A DNA stretch of 64,000 bases from Glaciecola sp. XM2 (GTDB lineage Bacteria > Pseudomonadota > Gammaproteobacteria > Enterobacterales > Alteromonadaceae). The DNA is taken from NCBI RefSeq assembly GCF_018595715.1, contig NZ_JAHEOJ010000022.1, positions 1 through 64,000 on the forward strand, written 5' to 3'. A program made the position numbers and the translations under genes. The notes beneath the pieces were generated by a model that worked only from the letters and a program-made list of their open reading frames with translations, ran no database searches and had not been told where the DNA came from. Shown here piece by piece: positions 13,285-20,957 of the stretch (position 1 is its first letter; each line of letters begins with the position of its first letter).

Positions 13285-13315
13285 AAAAAGGCTGATGGTT
13301 AAAAACCATCAGCCT
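13285..13315 (-). terminator. Attenuator/terminator between rplL and rpoB
   Basis: On the minus strand a perfect 12-base-pair stem, AGGCTGATGGTT with AACCATCAGCCT and a short A/U loop, is followed by five U. It lies about 36 bases after the rplL stop. In E. coli a partial terminator at this place lowers rpoBC transcription relative to the ribosomal genes; the same role is inferred. Confidence 0.85.
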
Positions 13316-13351
13316 AAGCCTATAAAAGGCCAGTCAAGTAATTAAAATTAA

Positions 13352-13726
13352 TTACTTAACTTCAACTTCAGCGCCAGCTTCTTCAAGCGTCTTCTTCAGT
13401 TCTTCTGCTTCTTCTTTAGCAACGCCTTCTTTGATTGCTTTAGGCGCTGACTCTACCACGTCTTTCGCTTCTTTCAAGCCAAGACCGGTAGCGCCACGTA
13501 CAGCTTTGATTACAGCAACTTTGTTAGCGCCAAACGAAGTAAGAACTACGTCAAACTCTGTTTGCTCTTCAGCTGCTTCTGCTGCTGCCGCTGGACCTGC
13601 TGCTACAGCTACTGCTGCTTGTGCAGATACGCCGAATTTTTCTTCAGCTGCTTCAATCAATTCAACCAATTCCATTACTGGCATTTCGGCGATTGCGTTT
13701 AGTATATCTTCTTTAGTTAGAGCCAT
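13352..13726 (-). CDS. rplL: 50S ribosomal protein L7/L12
   Basis: L7/L12 forms the flexible ribosomal stalk that recruits translation factors. The 124 residues show an N-terminal dimerisation segment, an Ala/Glu-rich hinge ([18 protein letters not shown] near residues 37-54) and the globular C-terminal domain with [20 protein letters not shown]. It lies 54 bases after rplJ, the usual order, and its copy number is set together with L10. Confidence 0.98.
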   Translation of the reverse strand: MALTKEDILNAIAEMPVMELVELIEAAEEKFGVSAQAAVAVAAGPAAAAEAAEEQTEFDVVLTSFGANKVAVIKAVRGATGLGLKEAKDVVESAPKAIKEGVAKEEAEELKKTLEEAGAEVEVK

Positions 13727-13780
13727 TTCTCTAAAACTCCTGGGTATAATGTTAAAAATTCAAATTGCCAAAAACGCTAA

Positions 13781-14308
13781 TTATTTAGTGTCTTTGATAG
13801 CCGCTAATACACGTGCAAATTTAGCTGGAACTTCGTTAACTGTTTGAACGAACTTACCAACCGGTGCTTTGAAGGTTGCAAGCAATTGAGCTAGTGCTTC
13901 GTCTCTTGTTGGTAGTGATGCGACTGCGTCCAATTTCTCTGGACCCATTAGACCGCTACCAATCGTTAACGCAGTTACCTTTAACTTACCATTTCCTTTT
14001 GCGTAGTCTTTAAACAAACGCGCTGCTGCACCTGGTGCATCAATTGAGAAACCATAAATTAGAGGACCTGTTAACGCAGAATCGATATCAGCAAACTTAC
14101 TGTCAGCTAAGGCACGCTTTGCAAGGGTGTTACGAATTACTTTTAAGTAAACGCCCTGCTCACGAGCTTTAACACGTAGGTCAGTAAGCTCTCCTACTTC
14201 CATACCACGGTATTCAGCGACGGCAACGGATAGTGCACGAGATGCTACTTCATTTATCTCTGCAACAATCTCTTTTTTAGCTGCTAAGCCTAATGCCACT
14301 GACTTCAC
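13781..14308 (-). CDS. rplJ: 50S ribosomal protein L10
   Basis: L10 anchors the L7/L12 dimers to the 23S rRNA stalk base. The 175 residues start [18 protein letters not shown] and include the conserved [13 protein letters not shown] segment. It is about ten residues longer than the E. coli protein, mostly at the C-terminus. It is preceded by a 287-base structured leader, which fits autoregulation by the L10-L12 complex as known in Enterobacteria. Confidence 0.97.
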   Translation of the reverse strand: MKSVALGLAAKKEIVAEINEVASRALSVAVAEYRGMEVGELTDLRVKAREQGVYLKVIRNTLAKRALADSKFADIDSALTGPLIYGFSIDAPGAAARLFKDYAKGNGKLKVTALTIGSGLMGPEKLDAVASLPTRDEALAQLLATFKAPVGKFVQTVNEVPAKFARVLAAIKDTK

Positions 14309-14595
14309 CTCTTTAAATCTGACTATTTGTTATATACGAAATTGTATACTTCAAAATCATCAGTGTTTACAGATTGATACTCGCGTTTACTGTTACATAA
14401 CCTTGAGTACCGCTCTACGGTGTACATTTCCCAGAGAGTCTGAGTCATATCACCGTCTGCGCAGGCAATTAATTAAGTTAGTCATTAAATGCGGGAGTTC
14501 TCTTACCTCTCCTGCTGACTGACACCTGCGGTCTTGGACGGGAATAAATGCTGTTAGGCATTTACTCCAACCCATTACCTTAAAGAGTCATAAGC
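14309..14595 (-). promoter_or_regulatory. Probable L10 autoregulatory leader
   Basis: The 287-base untranslated stretch before rplJ is much longer than the other spacers of this cluster. It holds several hairpins, for example GGAGTAAATGC pairing with GCATTTATTCC near 14541-14567. In E. coli L10-L12 binds a leader RNA at this place and represses translation. Position and structure fit, but I could not run a covariance model. Confidence 0.55.
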
Positions 14596-15294
14596 TTATG
14601 CTTGTCCGATAGACCCTTGATCTAACGTTACGCCAGCACCCATTGTGGTGCTTAAGCTTACTTTTTTAATGTATACACCCTTTGCTGATGAAGGCTTAGC
14701 TTTCTTAAGCGCTTCAATCAATGACTCAAGGTTTTCTTTGATTTGGTTTGGTTCAAATGCAATCTTACCAATACTCGCGTGAATGATACCGTTCTTATCG
14801 TTACGATATCTGACCTGACCCGCTTTTGCGTTTTTAACTGCTGTTGCAACGTCTGGAGTAACCGTACCCGTTTTCGGGTTAGGCATAAGACCGCGAGGAC
14901 CTAAGATTTGACCTAGCTGACCAACCACACGCATCGCGTCAGGGCTAGCAACTACTACGTCAAAATTCATTTCGCCTTTTTTCACTAACTCAGCAAGATC
15001 ATCCATACCAACGATGTCAGCACCTGCTTCTTTAGCCGCTTCTGCGTTTGCGCCTTGAGTAAATACTGCTACACGTACTTCTTTACCTGTTCCGTTTGGC
15101 AGTACAGTTGCACCACGAACGTTTTGGTCAGATTTACGTGCATCAATGCCAAGGTTAACAGCAACATCAACACTTTCTGCGAACTTCACAGTGGCGAACT
15201 CTTTTAATAGCGCAACTGCTTCGTCAAATTCATATTCTTTAGCACTATCAACTTTTTCGTTGATTGCGCGCATACGTTTAGTCAATTTTGCCAT
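14596..15294 (-). CDS. rplA: 50S ribosomal protein L1
   Basis: L1 forms the mobile stalk at the ribosomal E site and in E. coli represses its own operon. The 232 residues carry the family signatures [11 protein letters not shown] and [16 protein letters not shown]. It starts 4 bases after the rplK stop, so the two are translationally linked. Confidence 0.98.
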   Translation of the reverse strand: MAKLTKRMRAINEKVDSAKEYEFDEAVALLKEFATVKFAESVDVAVNLGIDARKSDQNVRGATVLPNGTGKEVRVAVFTQGANAEAAKEAGADIVGMDDLAELVKKGEMNFDVVVASPDAMRVVGQLGQILGPRGLMPNPKTGTVTPDVATAVKNAKAGQVRYRNDKNGIIHASIGKIAFEPNQIKENLESLIEALKKAKPSSAKGVYIKKVSLSTTMGAGVTLDQGSIGQA

Positions 15295-15298
15295 TGTC

Positions 15299-15727
15299 TT
15301 AACCCTCTACCTTCAAACCCATGCTGCGAGCAGAACCCGCAATCGTGTTAACAGCTGCGTCCAAGCTAGCTGCAGTAAGGTCAGGCTCTTTTGTTTTCGC
15401 AATTTCTTCTAATTGCGCGCGAGTCACTGTACCTACTTTTTCAGTATTAGGGCGGCCAGAGCCACTCTTAATACCGGCCGCTTTCTTCAATAAGAAAGAA
15501 GCAGGTGGAGTTTTGGTTTCAAATGTAAACGAACGGTCTTCGTATACAGTAATAACTACTGGTACCGGTGCACCTTTCTCTAGTGATTCTGTTTTTGCGT
15601 TAAACGCCTTACAGAATTCCATGATGTTTACACCATGTTGACCTAGTGCAGGACCTACAGGTGGAGACGGATTAGCCGCACCCGCTGCGACTTGAAGCTT
15701 AATTAAGCCCGAGACTTTCTTTGCCAT
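15299..15727 (-). CDS. rplK: 50S ribosomal protein L11
   Basis: L11 binds the GTPase-associated centre of 23S rRNA and is needed for RelA sensing. The protein is 142 residues, as in E. coli. It begins [13 protein letters not shown] and contains the proline-rich hinge [20 protein letters not shown]. Here it starts its own transcription unit: upstream lie a good promoter and the terminator of an unrelated FAS1 gene, whereas in most relatives nusG is directly upstream. Confidence 0.98.
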   Translation of the reverse strand: MAKKVSGLIKLQVAAGAANPSPPVGPALGQHGVNIMEFCKAFNAKTESLEKGAPVPVVITVYEDRSFTFETKTPPASFLLKKAAGIKSGSGRPNTEKVGTVTRAQLEEIAKTKEPDLTAASLDAAVNTIAGSARSMGLKVEG

Positions 15728-15820
15728 GTTTTTGATGCTCTCTGATTTGTGGGTTTAAACGCCTCATAGATATAGAGAATATCTATTTCTTAGGCTCCCC
15801 ATCCATAAAAAAGGGCGCAA

Positions 15821-15849
15821 AGTATATGCTTTTTGAGTTTTTATAGCAA
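15821..15849 (-). promoter_or_regulatory. Sigma-70 promoter of the rplK operon
   Basis: On the minus strand, -35 TTGCTA (15844-15849) and -10 TATACT (15821-15826) are separated by 17 bases. A G/C-rich discriminator (GCGCCC) follows, typical of stringently controlled ribosomal promoters. It lies about 100 bases before the rplK start and gives the L11 operon its own promoter, compensating for its separation from nusG. Confidence 0.75.
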
Positions 15850-15942
15850 GGTTTTATTTGCTCTAAATGTAAAACAAAGTACTGCTAGATATATGTTCAA
15901 TCAGATGTACCTATGAATCATCAGAATCAGCCCCTAGAAAAC

Positions 15943-15970
15943 AAAAACAGCGCTTAAAAAAGCGCTGTTT
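15943..15970 (-). terminator. Terminator after the FAS1 gene
   Basis: A perfect 11-base-pair stem (AAACAGCGCTT with AAGCGCTGTTT) followed by a U-rich tail on the minus strand lies 20 bases past the FAS1 stop codon. Confidence 0.85.
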
Positions 15971-15989
15971 CACAATAAGTAATCAATGA

Positions 15990-16499
15990 TTAAGATTTCG
16001 GTAAAATGACCGAATCAATAACGTGAATTACACCATTGCTTGCCATGATGTCAGTCTGAACAACCGTGGCATTATCAACCATCACAGTAGACCCATCTAC
16101 TTTTACGGTGATGCTCTGGCCTTGCAACGAAGTTGCAGAGTCAACTGTCACCACATCAGCCGCTAAGACTTTGCCAGGAACAACGTGATACGTCAGTACC
16201 GCAATCAACGTGTCTTTGTTTTCAGGCTTGAGTAAATCTTCTACTGTGCCTGCTGGCAACTTAGCAAACGCTTCGTTAGTCGGAGCAAATACCGTCAATG
16301 GACCTTCACCTTTTAACGCATCGACCAAGCCTGCTGCCTTTACCGCTGCAACCAGAGTGCTAAAACTCTCGTTTGATGCTGCGATATCAACAATATCCAT
16401 CATAGCTTCTTTATCACCCGCATGATTGTGGGCAAACGCCGTTAGGCTTAACATTAGTGCTGCAATCGCCGTAGCGAATTTTATTGAAATTGATTTCAT
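15990..16499 (-). CDS. Secreted fasciclin (FAS1) domain protein
   Basis: This is a 169-residue exported protein with one FAS1 domain. Residues 1-23 are a signal peptide (hydrophobic core, cleavage expected after AFA). FAS1 box H1 appears as [14 protein letters not shown] and box H2 as [16 protein letters not shown]1 proteins usually act in adhesion or matrix interaction outside the cell; the ligand is unknown. A good ribosome site (AGAGGG) precedes the start and its own terminator follows, so it looks like a single-gene unit. It lies between nusG and rplK, an unusual place. Confidence 0.9.
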   Translation of the reverse strand: MKSISIKFATAIAALMLSLTAFAHNHAGDKEAMMDIVDIAASNESFSTLVAAVKAAGLVDALKGEGPLTVFAPTNEAFAKLPAGTVEDLLKPENKDTLIAVLTYHVVPGKVLAADVVTVDSATSLQGQSITVKVDGSTVMVDNATVVQTDIMASNGVIHVIDSVILPKS

Positions 16500-16882
16500 G
16501 CTTAAACATCCCTCTTAGAATTATGAATGACAAGTGTCGCAATGAATACCCATAATAATTTTGTTTGGACTTCACATTAACTATGTTTAATTTATGAGCA
16601 AAAACTGCAAGAGAACTCACCATAAAAACAAATTAACGTCTCATGTTTTATATGCCGGCCTGAGAAGCACACATCCACATAATGCAGAAGATACCCCTCA
16701 AATGCGCTTGTTCTGCGTAGAAGATTGATTTGGCGCTAAGAAGATGGTGAAGATATCCGAGATAAACTAGCGTTAGAATAAATGACATTAGATGGCGGGC
16801 ACTTTACCCCAGAGAGCTGTTTCGGTTGTACGACAACAAAAAAACGCGCCTACAGGCGCGTTTTTTAATTTATATTCAAAGG
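16500..16882. other. Intergenic region between FAS1 and PEP-CTERM genes
   Basis: This 383-base stretch holds the upstream region of the FAS1 gene and, at 16837-16868, the terminator of the PEP-CTERM gene. I see no ORF with a ribosome site, no RNA gene and no repeat in the rest. Confidence 0.5.
16837..16868 (-). terminator. Terminator after the PEP-CTERM gene
   Basis: The stem AAAAACGCGCCT with AGGCGCGTTTTT (two-base loop) is followed by more U on the minus strand, starting 14 bases after the stop codon. It is nearly symmetrical and could also work on the plus strand. Confidence 0.85.
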
Positions 16883-17449
16883 TCACTTAAAGATTTTTCT
16901 CGCCCCAAGCCCAACCAAAACCAGCCCAAGTAGCAACACCGTAGCAGGAGCAGGAACCGGAGATACCGCGACACTATCGATATCAAACCCGCCTATTGAC
17001 CGTGTATTGAGGTTTGCCGTGGTGTCGACTATTCTCAAGGTATCAAAAGGGGCGCCAAAGGTAAACTGAGCGCCAGTCTGTGCACCAGTATTGATAATGT
17101 TAGCGACAAACGTAAAGATACCTTGATATCCAACATACACGTCTGCTGACTCTAGGAAGTTACCAGGGTTACCAAAAGTCACCTCGGTCACAAATCCTTC
17201 GCCACCAAACAATTGCCCTGTTGGCATACCGAACTGCAGATCAACTGACCCACCGAGTCCTAACTCATAGAACTTACCGTCAGTACTACCAAACAAGTTA
17301 TTGATATTATCTCTATCATTAGCTGTACCCTGACCAGTTCCAACAACAACACTCGGTGCCGACGTTGCGTAGATTAATGACGCGTTAGCGCTACCTACAA
17401 ACAACATACATGCCGTAATGACAGCTGATAAAATAACGTTTTTTAACAT
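16883..17449 (-). CDS. PEP-CTERM sorted exported protein
   Basis: This is a small exported protein of unknown function. From the chosen start (MLKNVILSAV, 17449; AAGGG site upstream) it has 188 residues, a signal peptide ending near SANA, a Gly/Asn-rich body, and a C-terminal tripartite signal: VPAPA, then a hydrophobic helix (TVLLLGLVLVGLGA), then basic RK. That is the PEP-CTERM sorting signal, which the exosortase EpsH/XrtA family recognises in extracellular-polysaccharide-producing Gram-negatives. An in-frame upstream start at 17530 would spoil the signal peptide. It has a sigma-54-type promoter upstream and its own terminator. No exosortase is in this window. Confidence 0.85.
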   Translation of the reverse strand: MLKNVILSAVITACMLFVGSANASLIYATSAPSVVVGTGQGTANDRDNINNLFGSTDGKFYELGLGGSVDLQFGMPTGQLFGGEGFVTEVTFGNPGNFLESADVYVGYQGIFTFVANIINTGAQTGAQFTFGAPFDTLRIVDTTANLNTRSIGGFDIDSVAVSPVPAPATVLLLGLVLVGLGARKIFK

Positions 17450-17572
17450 TTTAACTACCCTTAAAAAATTCTTGCCATGCGTATTATAGAGGCTCCAATT
17501 GCATACCGAGGCTGGCCTAGGAGCCGTCACGGAGATTCAAAGAACGTCATATATAACACTTAACTGACACCT

Positions 17573-17588
17573 TGCAATAAACGTTCCA
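17573..17588 (-). promoter_or_regulatory. Sigma-54 (-24/-12) promoter of the PEP-CTERM gene
   Basis: On the minus strand the sequence TGGAACGTTTATTGCA matches the sigma-54 consensus TGGCACG-N4-TTGCA with exactly one difference and the correct spacing. It lies about 125 bases before the chosen start. Sigma-54 plus the PrsK/PrsR two-component system is known to drive PEP-CTERM genes in other bacteria, so the site fits the gene it precedes. Confidence 0.7.
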
Positions 17589-17613
17589 GTAATTTAACAC
17601 CATAAAATCATGA

Positions 17614-17636
17614 TGTTACGTTTCAATAAAGTAACA
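17614..17636. promoter_or_regulatory. Dyad upstream of the sigma-54 promoter
   Basis: TGTTAC-N11-GTAACA is a perfect 6+6 dyad that begins 26 bases upstream of the -24 element. Enhancer-binding proteins of the NtrC class, such as PrsR, need such upstream sites. Assignment to PrsR is inference. Confidence 0.5.
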
Positions 17637-17677
17637 CATGTAAAAATTTTCGACATTTTTAACAAAAATGCACGCAC

Positions 17678-17708
17678 AAAAAAGGAGCTCTCAAAAGAAC
17701 TCCTTTTT
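17678..17708 (-). terminator. Terminator after nusG
   Basis: The stem AAAAAGGAGTTC with GAGCTCCTTTTT (one mismatch, six-base loop) runs into U residues on the minus strand, about 50 bases past the nusG stop. It closes the secE-nusG unit before the inserted genes. Confidence 0.85.
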
Positions 17709-17757
17709 AAAATACTTACCAACGCCAGTGCACTCTTAGTGACTGAGCGCTTAAGAC

Positions 17758-18294
17758 TTAGCCTTTTTCGACTTGACCGAACTCTAACTCAACAGGTGTT
17801 GAACGACCAAAAATCAAAACAGATACTTTTAAGCGGCTCTTTTCATAATCCACTTCTTCGACCACGCCATTAAAGTCAGCAAATGGACCGTCGGTCACTC
17901 GCACCACTTCGCCAGGCTCAAACAAGGTCTTAGGTTTAGGCTTATCTACCGACTCTTCTAAGCGGTTCAAGATAGCATCTGCTTCTTTTTTACTAATGGG
18001 CATAGGACGGTCTGAAGTGCCGCCAATAAAACCAAGTACGCGAGGAATGCTCTTGACCAAGTGCCAAGAATCTTCGTTCATTTCCATTTCAACTAGCACA
18101 TAACCTGGAAAAAACTTACGCTCTGACTTACGCTTTTGGCCAGCGCGCATCTCAACTACTTCTTCAGTTGGTACTAATATCTCGCCGAAATACTGCTCCA
18201 TTCCATGCATCTTGATATATTCTTCAAGCGTCTTCTTAACACGACCTTCGTATTGCGAGAATGCTTGGACGACGTACCATTTTTTATCAGACAT
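17758..18294 (-). CDS. nusG: Transcription termination/antitermination factor NusG
   Basis: NusG binds RNA polymerase and Rho or S10 to regulate elongation and couple transcription to translation. The 178 residues hold the NGN domain ([16 protein letters not shown] at the N-terminus, [12 protein letters not shown]) and the C-terminal KOW domain ([25 protein letters not shown]). It starts 3 bases after secE, the usual pairing. The expected downstream neighbour rplK is displaced by two other genes. Confidence 0.98.
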   Translation of the reverse strand: MSDKKWYVVQAFSQYEGRVKKTLEEYIKMHGMEQYFGEILVPTEEVVEMRAGQKRKSERKFFPGYVLVEMEMNEDSWHLVKSIPRVLGFIGGTSDRPMPISKKEADAILNRLEESVDKPKPKTLFEPGEVVRVTDGPFADFNGVVEEVDYEKSRLKVSVLIFGRSTPVELEFGQVEKG

Positions 18295-18297
18295 AGT

Positions 18298-18675
18298 TTA
18301 CGCTCCAATTCCAGTAACTAAACTAATTGCCCAAACAAGCACCATATCGATCAGATATAACATCAAACCTACCACAGCAGTTGCTGCTAGGATAATCAAC
18401 GTCATACGCACGACTTCCTGACGCGAAGGCCACACTACTTTGCGCACTTCAATACGGGCATCTTTAGCAAAAGTTAAAAACGTTTGGCCTTTTTCAGTCG
18501 TTGATGCGATACCTAACGCAACTACAACAACCGTTACGGCAATGAGTGCTCTGTATAGCACAGACACTTCTGCATAGGCGCCGTAGCCATAAACTAAACC
18601 ACCCAGTAATACTACTATCACCAACCACTTGACGGTATCTAAAGGGTTAGATGAACTTTCTGCCTTTTCACTCAT
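18298..18675 (-). CDS. secE: Preprotein translocase subunit SecE
   Basis: SecE is the clamp subunit of the SecYEG channel in the inner membrane. At 125 residues it has the gammaproteobacterial form with three membrane helices: two extra N-terminal helices and the conserved third, preceded by the amphipathic stretch ARIEVRKVVWPSRQEV. It lies just after tRNA-Trp and probably shares its transcript. Confidence 0.97.
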   Translation of the reverse strand: MSEKAESSSNPLDTVKWLVIVVLLGGLVYGYGAYAEVSVLYRALIAVTVVVVALGIASTTEKGQTFLTFAKDARIEVRKVVWPSRQEVVRMTLIILAATAVVGLMLYLIDMVLVWAISLVTGIGA

Positions 18676-18741
18676 TCGTGTTACCTTAGCAAAACATCGT
18701 TTTAATTAACGCTGTTATTAATCTTTTTCATTTCATCAGAA

Positions 18742-18818
18742 TGGCAGGGGTGGAGGGACTCGAACCCCCAACCATCGGTTTTGGAGACCGCTGTTCTACC
18801 AATTCGAACTACACCCCT
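18742..18818 (-). tRNA. tRNA-Trp (CCA anticodon)
   Basis: The minus strand folds as a 77-base tRNA including an encoded CCA end. The acceptor stem AGGGGTG pairs with the 3' CACCCCT, the anticodon loop is CTCCAAA with anticodon CCA, and the T arm contains GGTTCGAGTC. tRNA-Trp next to secE is common in Alteromonadales and Vibrio relatives. Confidence 0.97.
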
Positions 18819-18906
18819 AAATTCTGATGCTCATACAATAGTTACACTACCCTTGTGAAGTTGGCTATCTGGTGGATTTCGTCAGCGTCATAAGGGAGGG
18901 ACGCGT

Positions 18907-18934
18907 ATTATACTGACACAAGCTAAGGATACAA
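18907..18934 (-). promoter_or_regulatory. Sigma-70 promoter of tRNA-Trp-secE-nusG
   Basis: On the minus strand, -35 TTGTAT (18929-18934) and a perfect -10 TATAAT (18907-18912) are spaced by 16 bases. The discriminator ACGCGTCCC is G/C-rich, as in stable-RNA promoters under stringent control. The tRNA starts about 80 bases downstream. Confidence 0.75.
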
Positions 18935-19021
18935 GCGAAACTCGCCATAAATGTTCACTTTGCGCTACCAAGCAGTACATATTTATCCTAAAGTAAACAC
19001 GAGCAATCAAGGAGTACTTGC

Positions 19022-19696
19022 ATGAAAACACATGTTCAGCATCCGTTAACCGACTTTGTCGAGTATCCCCCGCAACAGATGTTGGCGCGAGCTGAAGCGT
19101 TTTATAGTGACATAAAACGCCGTCACAGCATTCGAAAGTTTAGTTCTCGAGACGTGCCGCAATCGATTATCGAAACCTGTATTAAAGCAGCAGGTACGGC
19201 GCCAAATGGGGCCAATCATCAACCATGGCATTTTGCTGCTATTTCTTCTAAAGAAGTCAAGCGGCAGGTGAGGGAGCAGGCAGAGGCGCATGAACAGCGA
19301 TTTTATAACGGTGGTGCTGGCGAGCAGTGGCTTGATGCATTAAAGCCACTTGGTACTGATGCGCAAAAGCCCTACTTAGAAGATGCGCCGTGGCTAATTG
19401 CGATTTTCAGCCAAAAAAAGGGCGGCATAGAGCAGGGTCAAAAGCAACAAAACTACTATATTCATGAATCGGTTGGCATTGCGACAGGTATGCTAATAAC
19501 AGCATTACATACCGCCGGCCTCGTCACACTGACGCATACACCCAAGCCCATGAGTTTTTTGTCCAAAATTTGTAAGCGGCCAGATGACGAGCGGCCCTAC
19601 ATGCTGCTTGTAGTCGGTTACCCAGCAGAGGACGCTACCGTACCTGATCATGCATTGAAGAAAAAATCACTGGAGCAAATCGCAAGCTTTTTGTAA
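19022..19696 (+). CDS. Nitroreductase-family protein, iodotyrosine deiodinase-like
   Basis: This is a 224-residue FMN-dependent nitroreductase-fold enzyme. The segment RRHSIRKFSSRDVP is the family's N-terminal FMN-binding motif. The stretches GTAPNGANHQPWHF, ESVGIATGMLITALH and LTHTPKPM match the bacterial homologues of animal iodotyrosine deiodinase better than NfsB-type nitroreductases (from memory). Natural substrate unknown; reductive dehalogenation of halotyrosines is possible. Start supported by AAGGAG seven bases upstream. It seems to be a single-gene unit. Confidence 0.88.
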   Translation: MKTHVQHPLTDFVEYPPQQMLARAEAFYSDIKRRHSIRKFSSRDVPQSIIETCIKAAGTAPNGANHQPWHFAAISSKEVKRQVREQAEAHEQRFYNGGAGEQWLDALKPLGTDAQKPYLEDAPWLIAIFSQKKGGIEQGQKQQNYYIHESVGIATGMLITALHTAGLVTLTHTPKPMSFLSKICKRPDDERPYMLLVVGYPAEDATVPDHALKKKSLEQIASFL

Positions 19697-19807
19697 TAGT
19701 CGATGGGTTTAATCGTAAATATCGACTAAATGGGTATTGCACCATACACAATTGCAGGGTAACAATAACTTCGTCAACAAGACAAAGCGTGAAAATTAGG
19801 AGAGAGA

Positions 19808-20221
19808 ATGAAATCGCTAAAGGTAGCCGACTACATGAACCATCGCCCGGTCAAATTACATGTGGATATGCCAGTCGCAGAGGCGGTAGAAAGTTTACTG
19901 TTAAGTAAGCAAGCCGGTGGTCCGGTGGTGAATGACAAAAATAAAATCGTAGGTTTTTTGTCAGAACAAGACTGCTTAAGCCAAATGATTACCTCCAGTT
20001 ACTATCGAGAGCAAGTCTGCAGAGTGTCAGAAATTATGCAAACTGATGTATTGTCGGTGAAAGGCTATCACTCTGTCTTAGAATTAGCTGAAACCATGCT
20101 AAAAGCAAAACCAAAGATATATCCGGTGGCAGATGATAACGGCTGCTTAATTGGCGTAATCAATCGCTCAGAAGTACTCAACGCTATCGATGTGCAGTTA
20201 CGCTCTGGCTACAAGTCATAA
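19808..20221 (+). CDS. Two-CBS-domain protein
   Basis: The 137 residues consist of a tandem CBS pair with no other domain. CBS1 spans roughly residues 5-60 (VADYMNHRPVKLHVDMPVAEA ... GGPVV ... IVGFLSEQD) and CBS2 roughly 70-130 (VSEIMQTDVLSV ... YPVADDNGCLIGVINRSEVL). Such modules bind adenosine nucleotides and sense energy state. A strong ribosome site (AGGAGAGAG) precedes it. Target unknown. Confidence 0.9.
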   Translation: MKSLKVADYMNHRPVKLHVDMPVAEAVESLLLSKQAGGPVVNDKNKIVGFLSEQDCLSQMITSSYYREQVCRVSEIMQTDVLSVKGYHSVLELAETMLKAKPKIYPVADDNGCLIGVINRSEVLNAIDVQLRSGYKS

Positions 20222-20299
20222 CATAAGTTGATTGTTAAGTGACAACCAGTGTTGGTAAGCTAGTCGCTAAGATTTTGTAACACTAGCGAGATGTAGGTA

Positions 20300-20911
20300 T
20301 TGAACATAAATTTAGCTGACTTGTCGAGCACAGGCGTATATCATTTAATGACGCAGACTATTATCCCACGCCCTATTGCGTGGGTATTGTCTGAAAACAA
20401 AGATGAAACTCTCAATCTTGCCCCTTTTTCTTATTTCAATGCCGTATGTAGCGACCCTCCGCTTTGTATGCTGTCGATGGGCAAAAAGCCTGATGGCAAT
20501 CAAAAAGATACTGTTACTAATTTACAGGTGGGTGCCTATTGCATCGTGCATATCGCACAAGCTCATCAAGCAGATTTAGTCACTGCAACTGCCGCAACCA
20601 TGGCATACGGCGAAAGTGAAGTAAGCGCCAATAATATCCCATTAAGTCAGCACGAGGAGTGGCCTCTCAAGCGAATCTCAACATGCCCCATTGCATATTT
20701 ATGTAAAGTGCATAGCGTGCAGACAATAGGAAACGTTGACCAACATATCATTTTTGTAGAGGCACTCGAACTTTATGTAGATGATAATGTTGGCAGTGAA
20801 CAAGGAAAGCGTATTGTAGTGGATGCAAGCAAAGTAGACCCACTTGCGCGGCTGGGTGCCAGCCAGTATGCCAATTTAGGGGAAGTGTTTAGCAAAGCAC
20901 GACCTAAGTAA
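20300..20911 (+). CDS. Flavin reductase-like (FMN split-barrel) protein
   Basis: A 203-residue protein of the flavin reductase-like family. The N-terminal motif TQTIIPRPIAWVLS and NLAPFSYFNAVCSDPPLCMLS are diagnostic. It should bind FMN; reductase partner or substrate unknown. The start chosen is TTG, because the only nearby ATG upstream is followed at once by a stop. An internal ATG at 20348 would remove the strand before the IPRP motif. A strong stem-loop follows the stop codon. Confidence 0.85.
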   Translation: MNINLADLSSTGVYHLMTQTIIPRPIAWVLSENKDETLNLAPFSYFNAVCSDPPLCMLSMGKKPDGNQKDTVTNLQVGAYCIVHIAQAHQADLVTATAATMAYGESEVSANNIPLSQHEEWPLKRISTCPIAYLCKVHSVQTIGNVDQHIIFVEALELYVDDNVGSEQGKRIVVDASKVDPLARLGASQYANLGEVFSKARPK

Positions 20912-20916
20912 CATGA

Positions 20917-20946
20917 GCGCTCGCAACCTTTAGATGTTGCGAACGC
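20917..20946. terminator. Stem-loop between convergent genes
   Basis: GCGCTCGCAAC at 20917-20927 pairs with GTTGCGAACGC at 20936-20946 (one mismatch). It lies between two convergent genes. U-tracts are absent, so termination would be weak or Rho-assisted. Confidence 0.45.
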
Positions 20947-20957
20947 AGTCTATGTAT

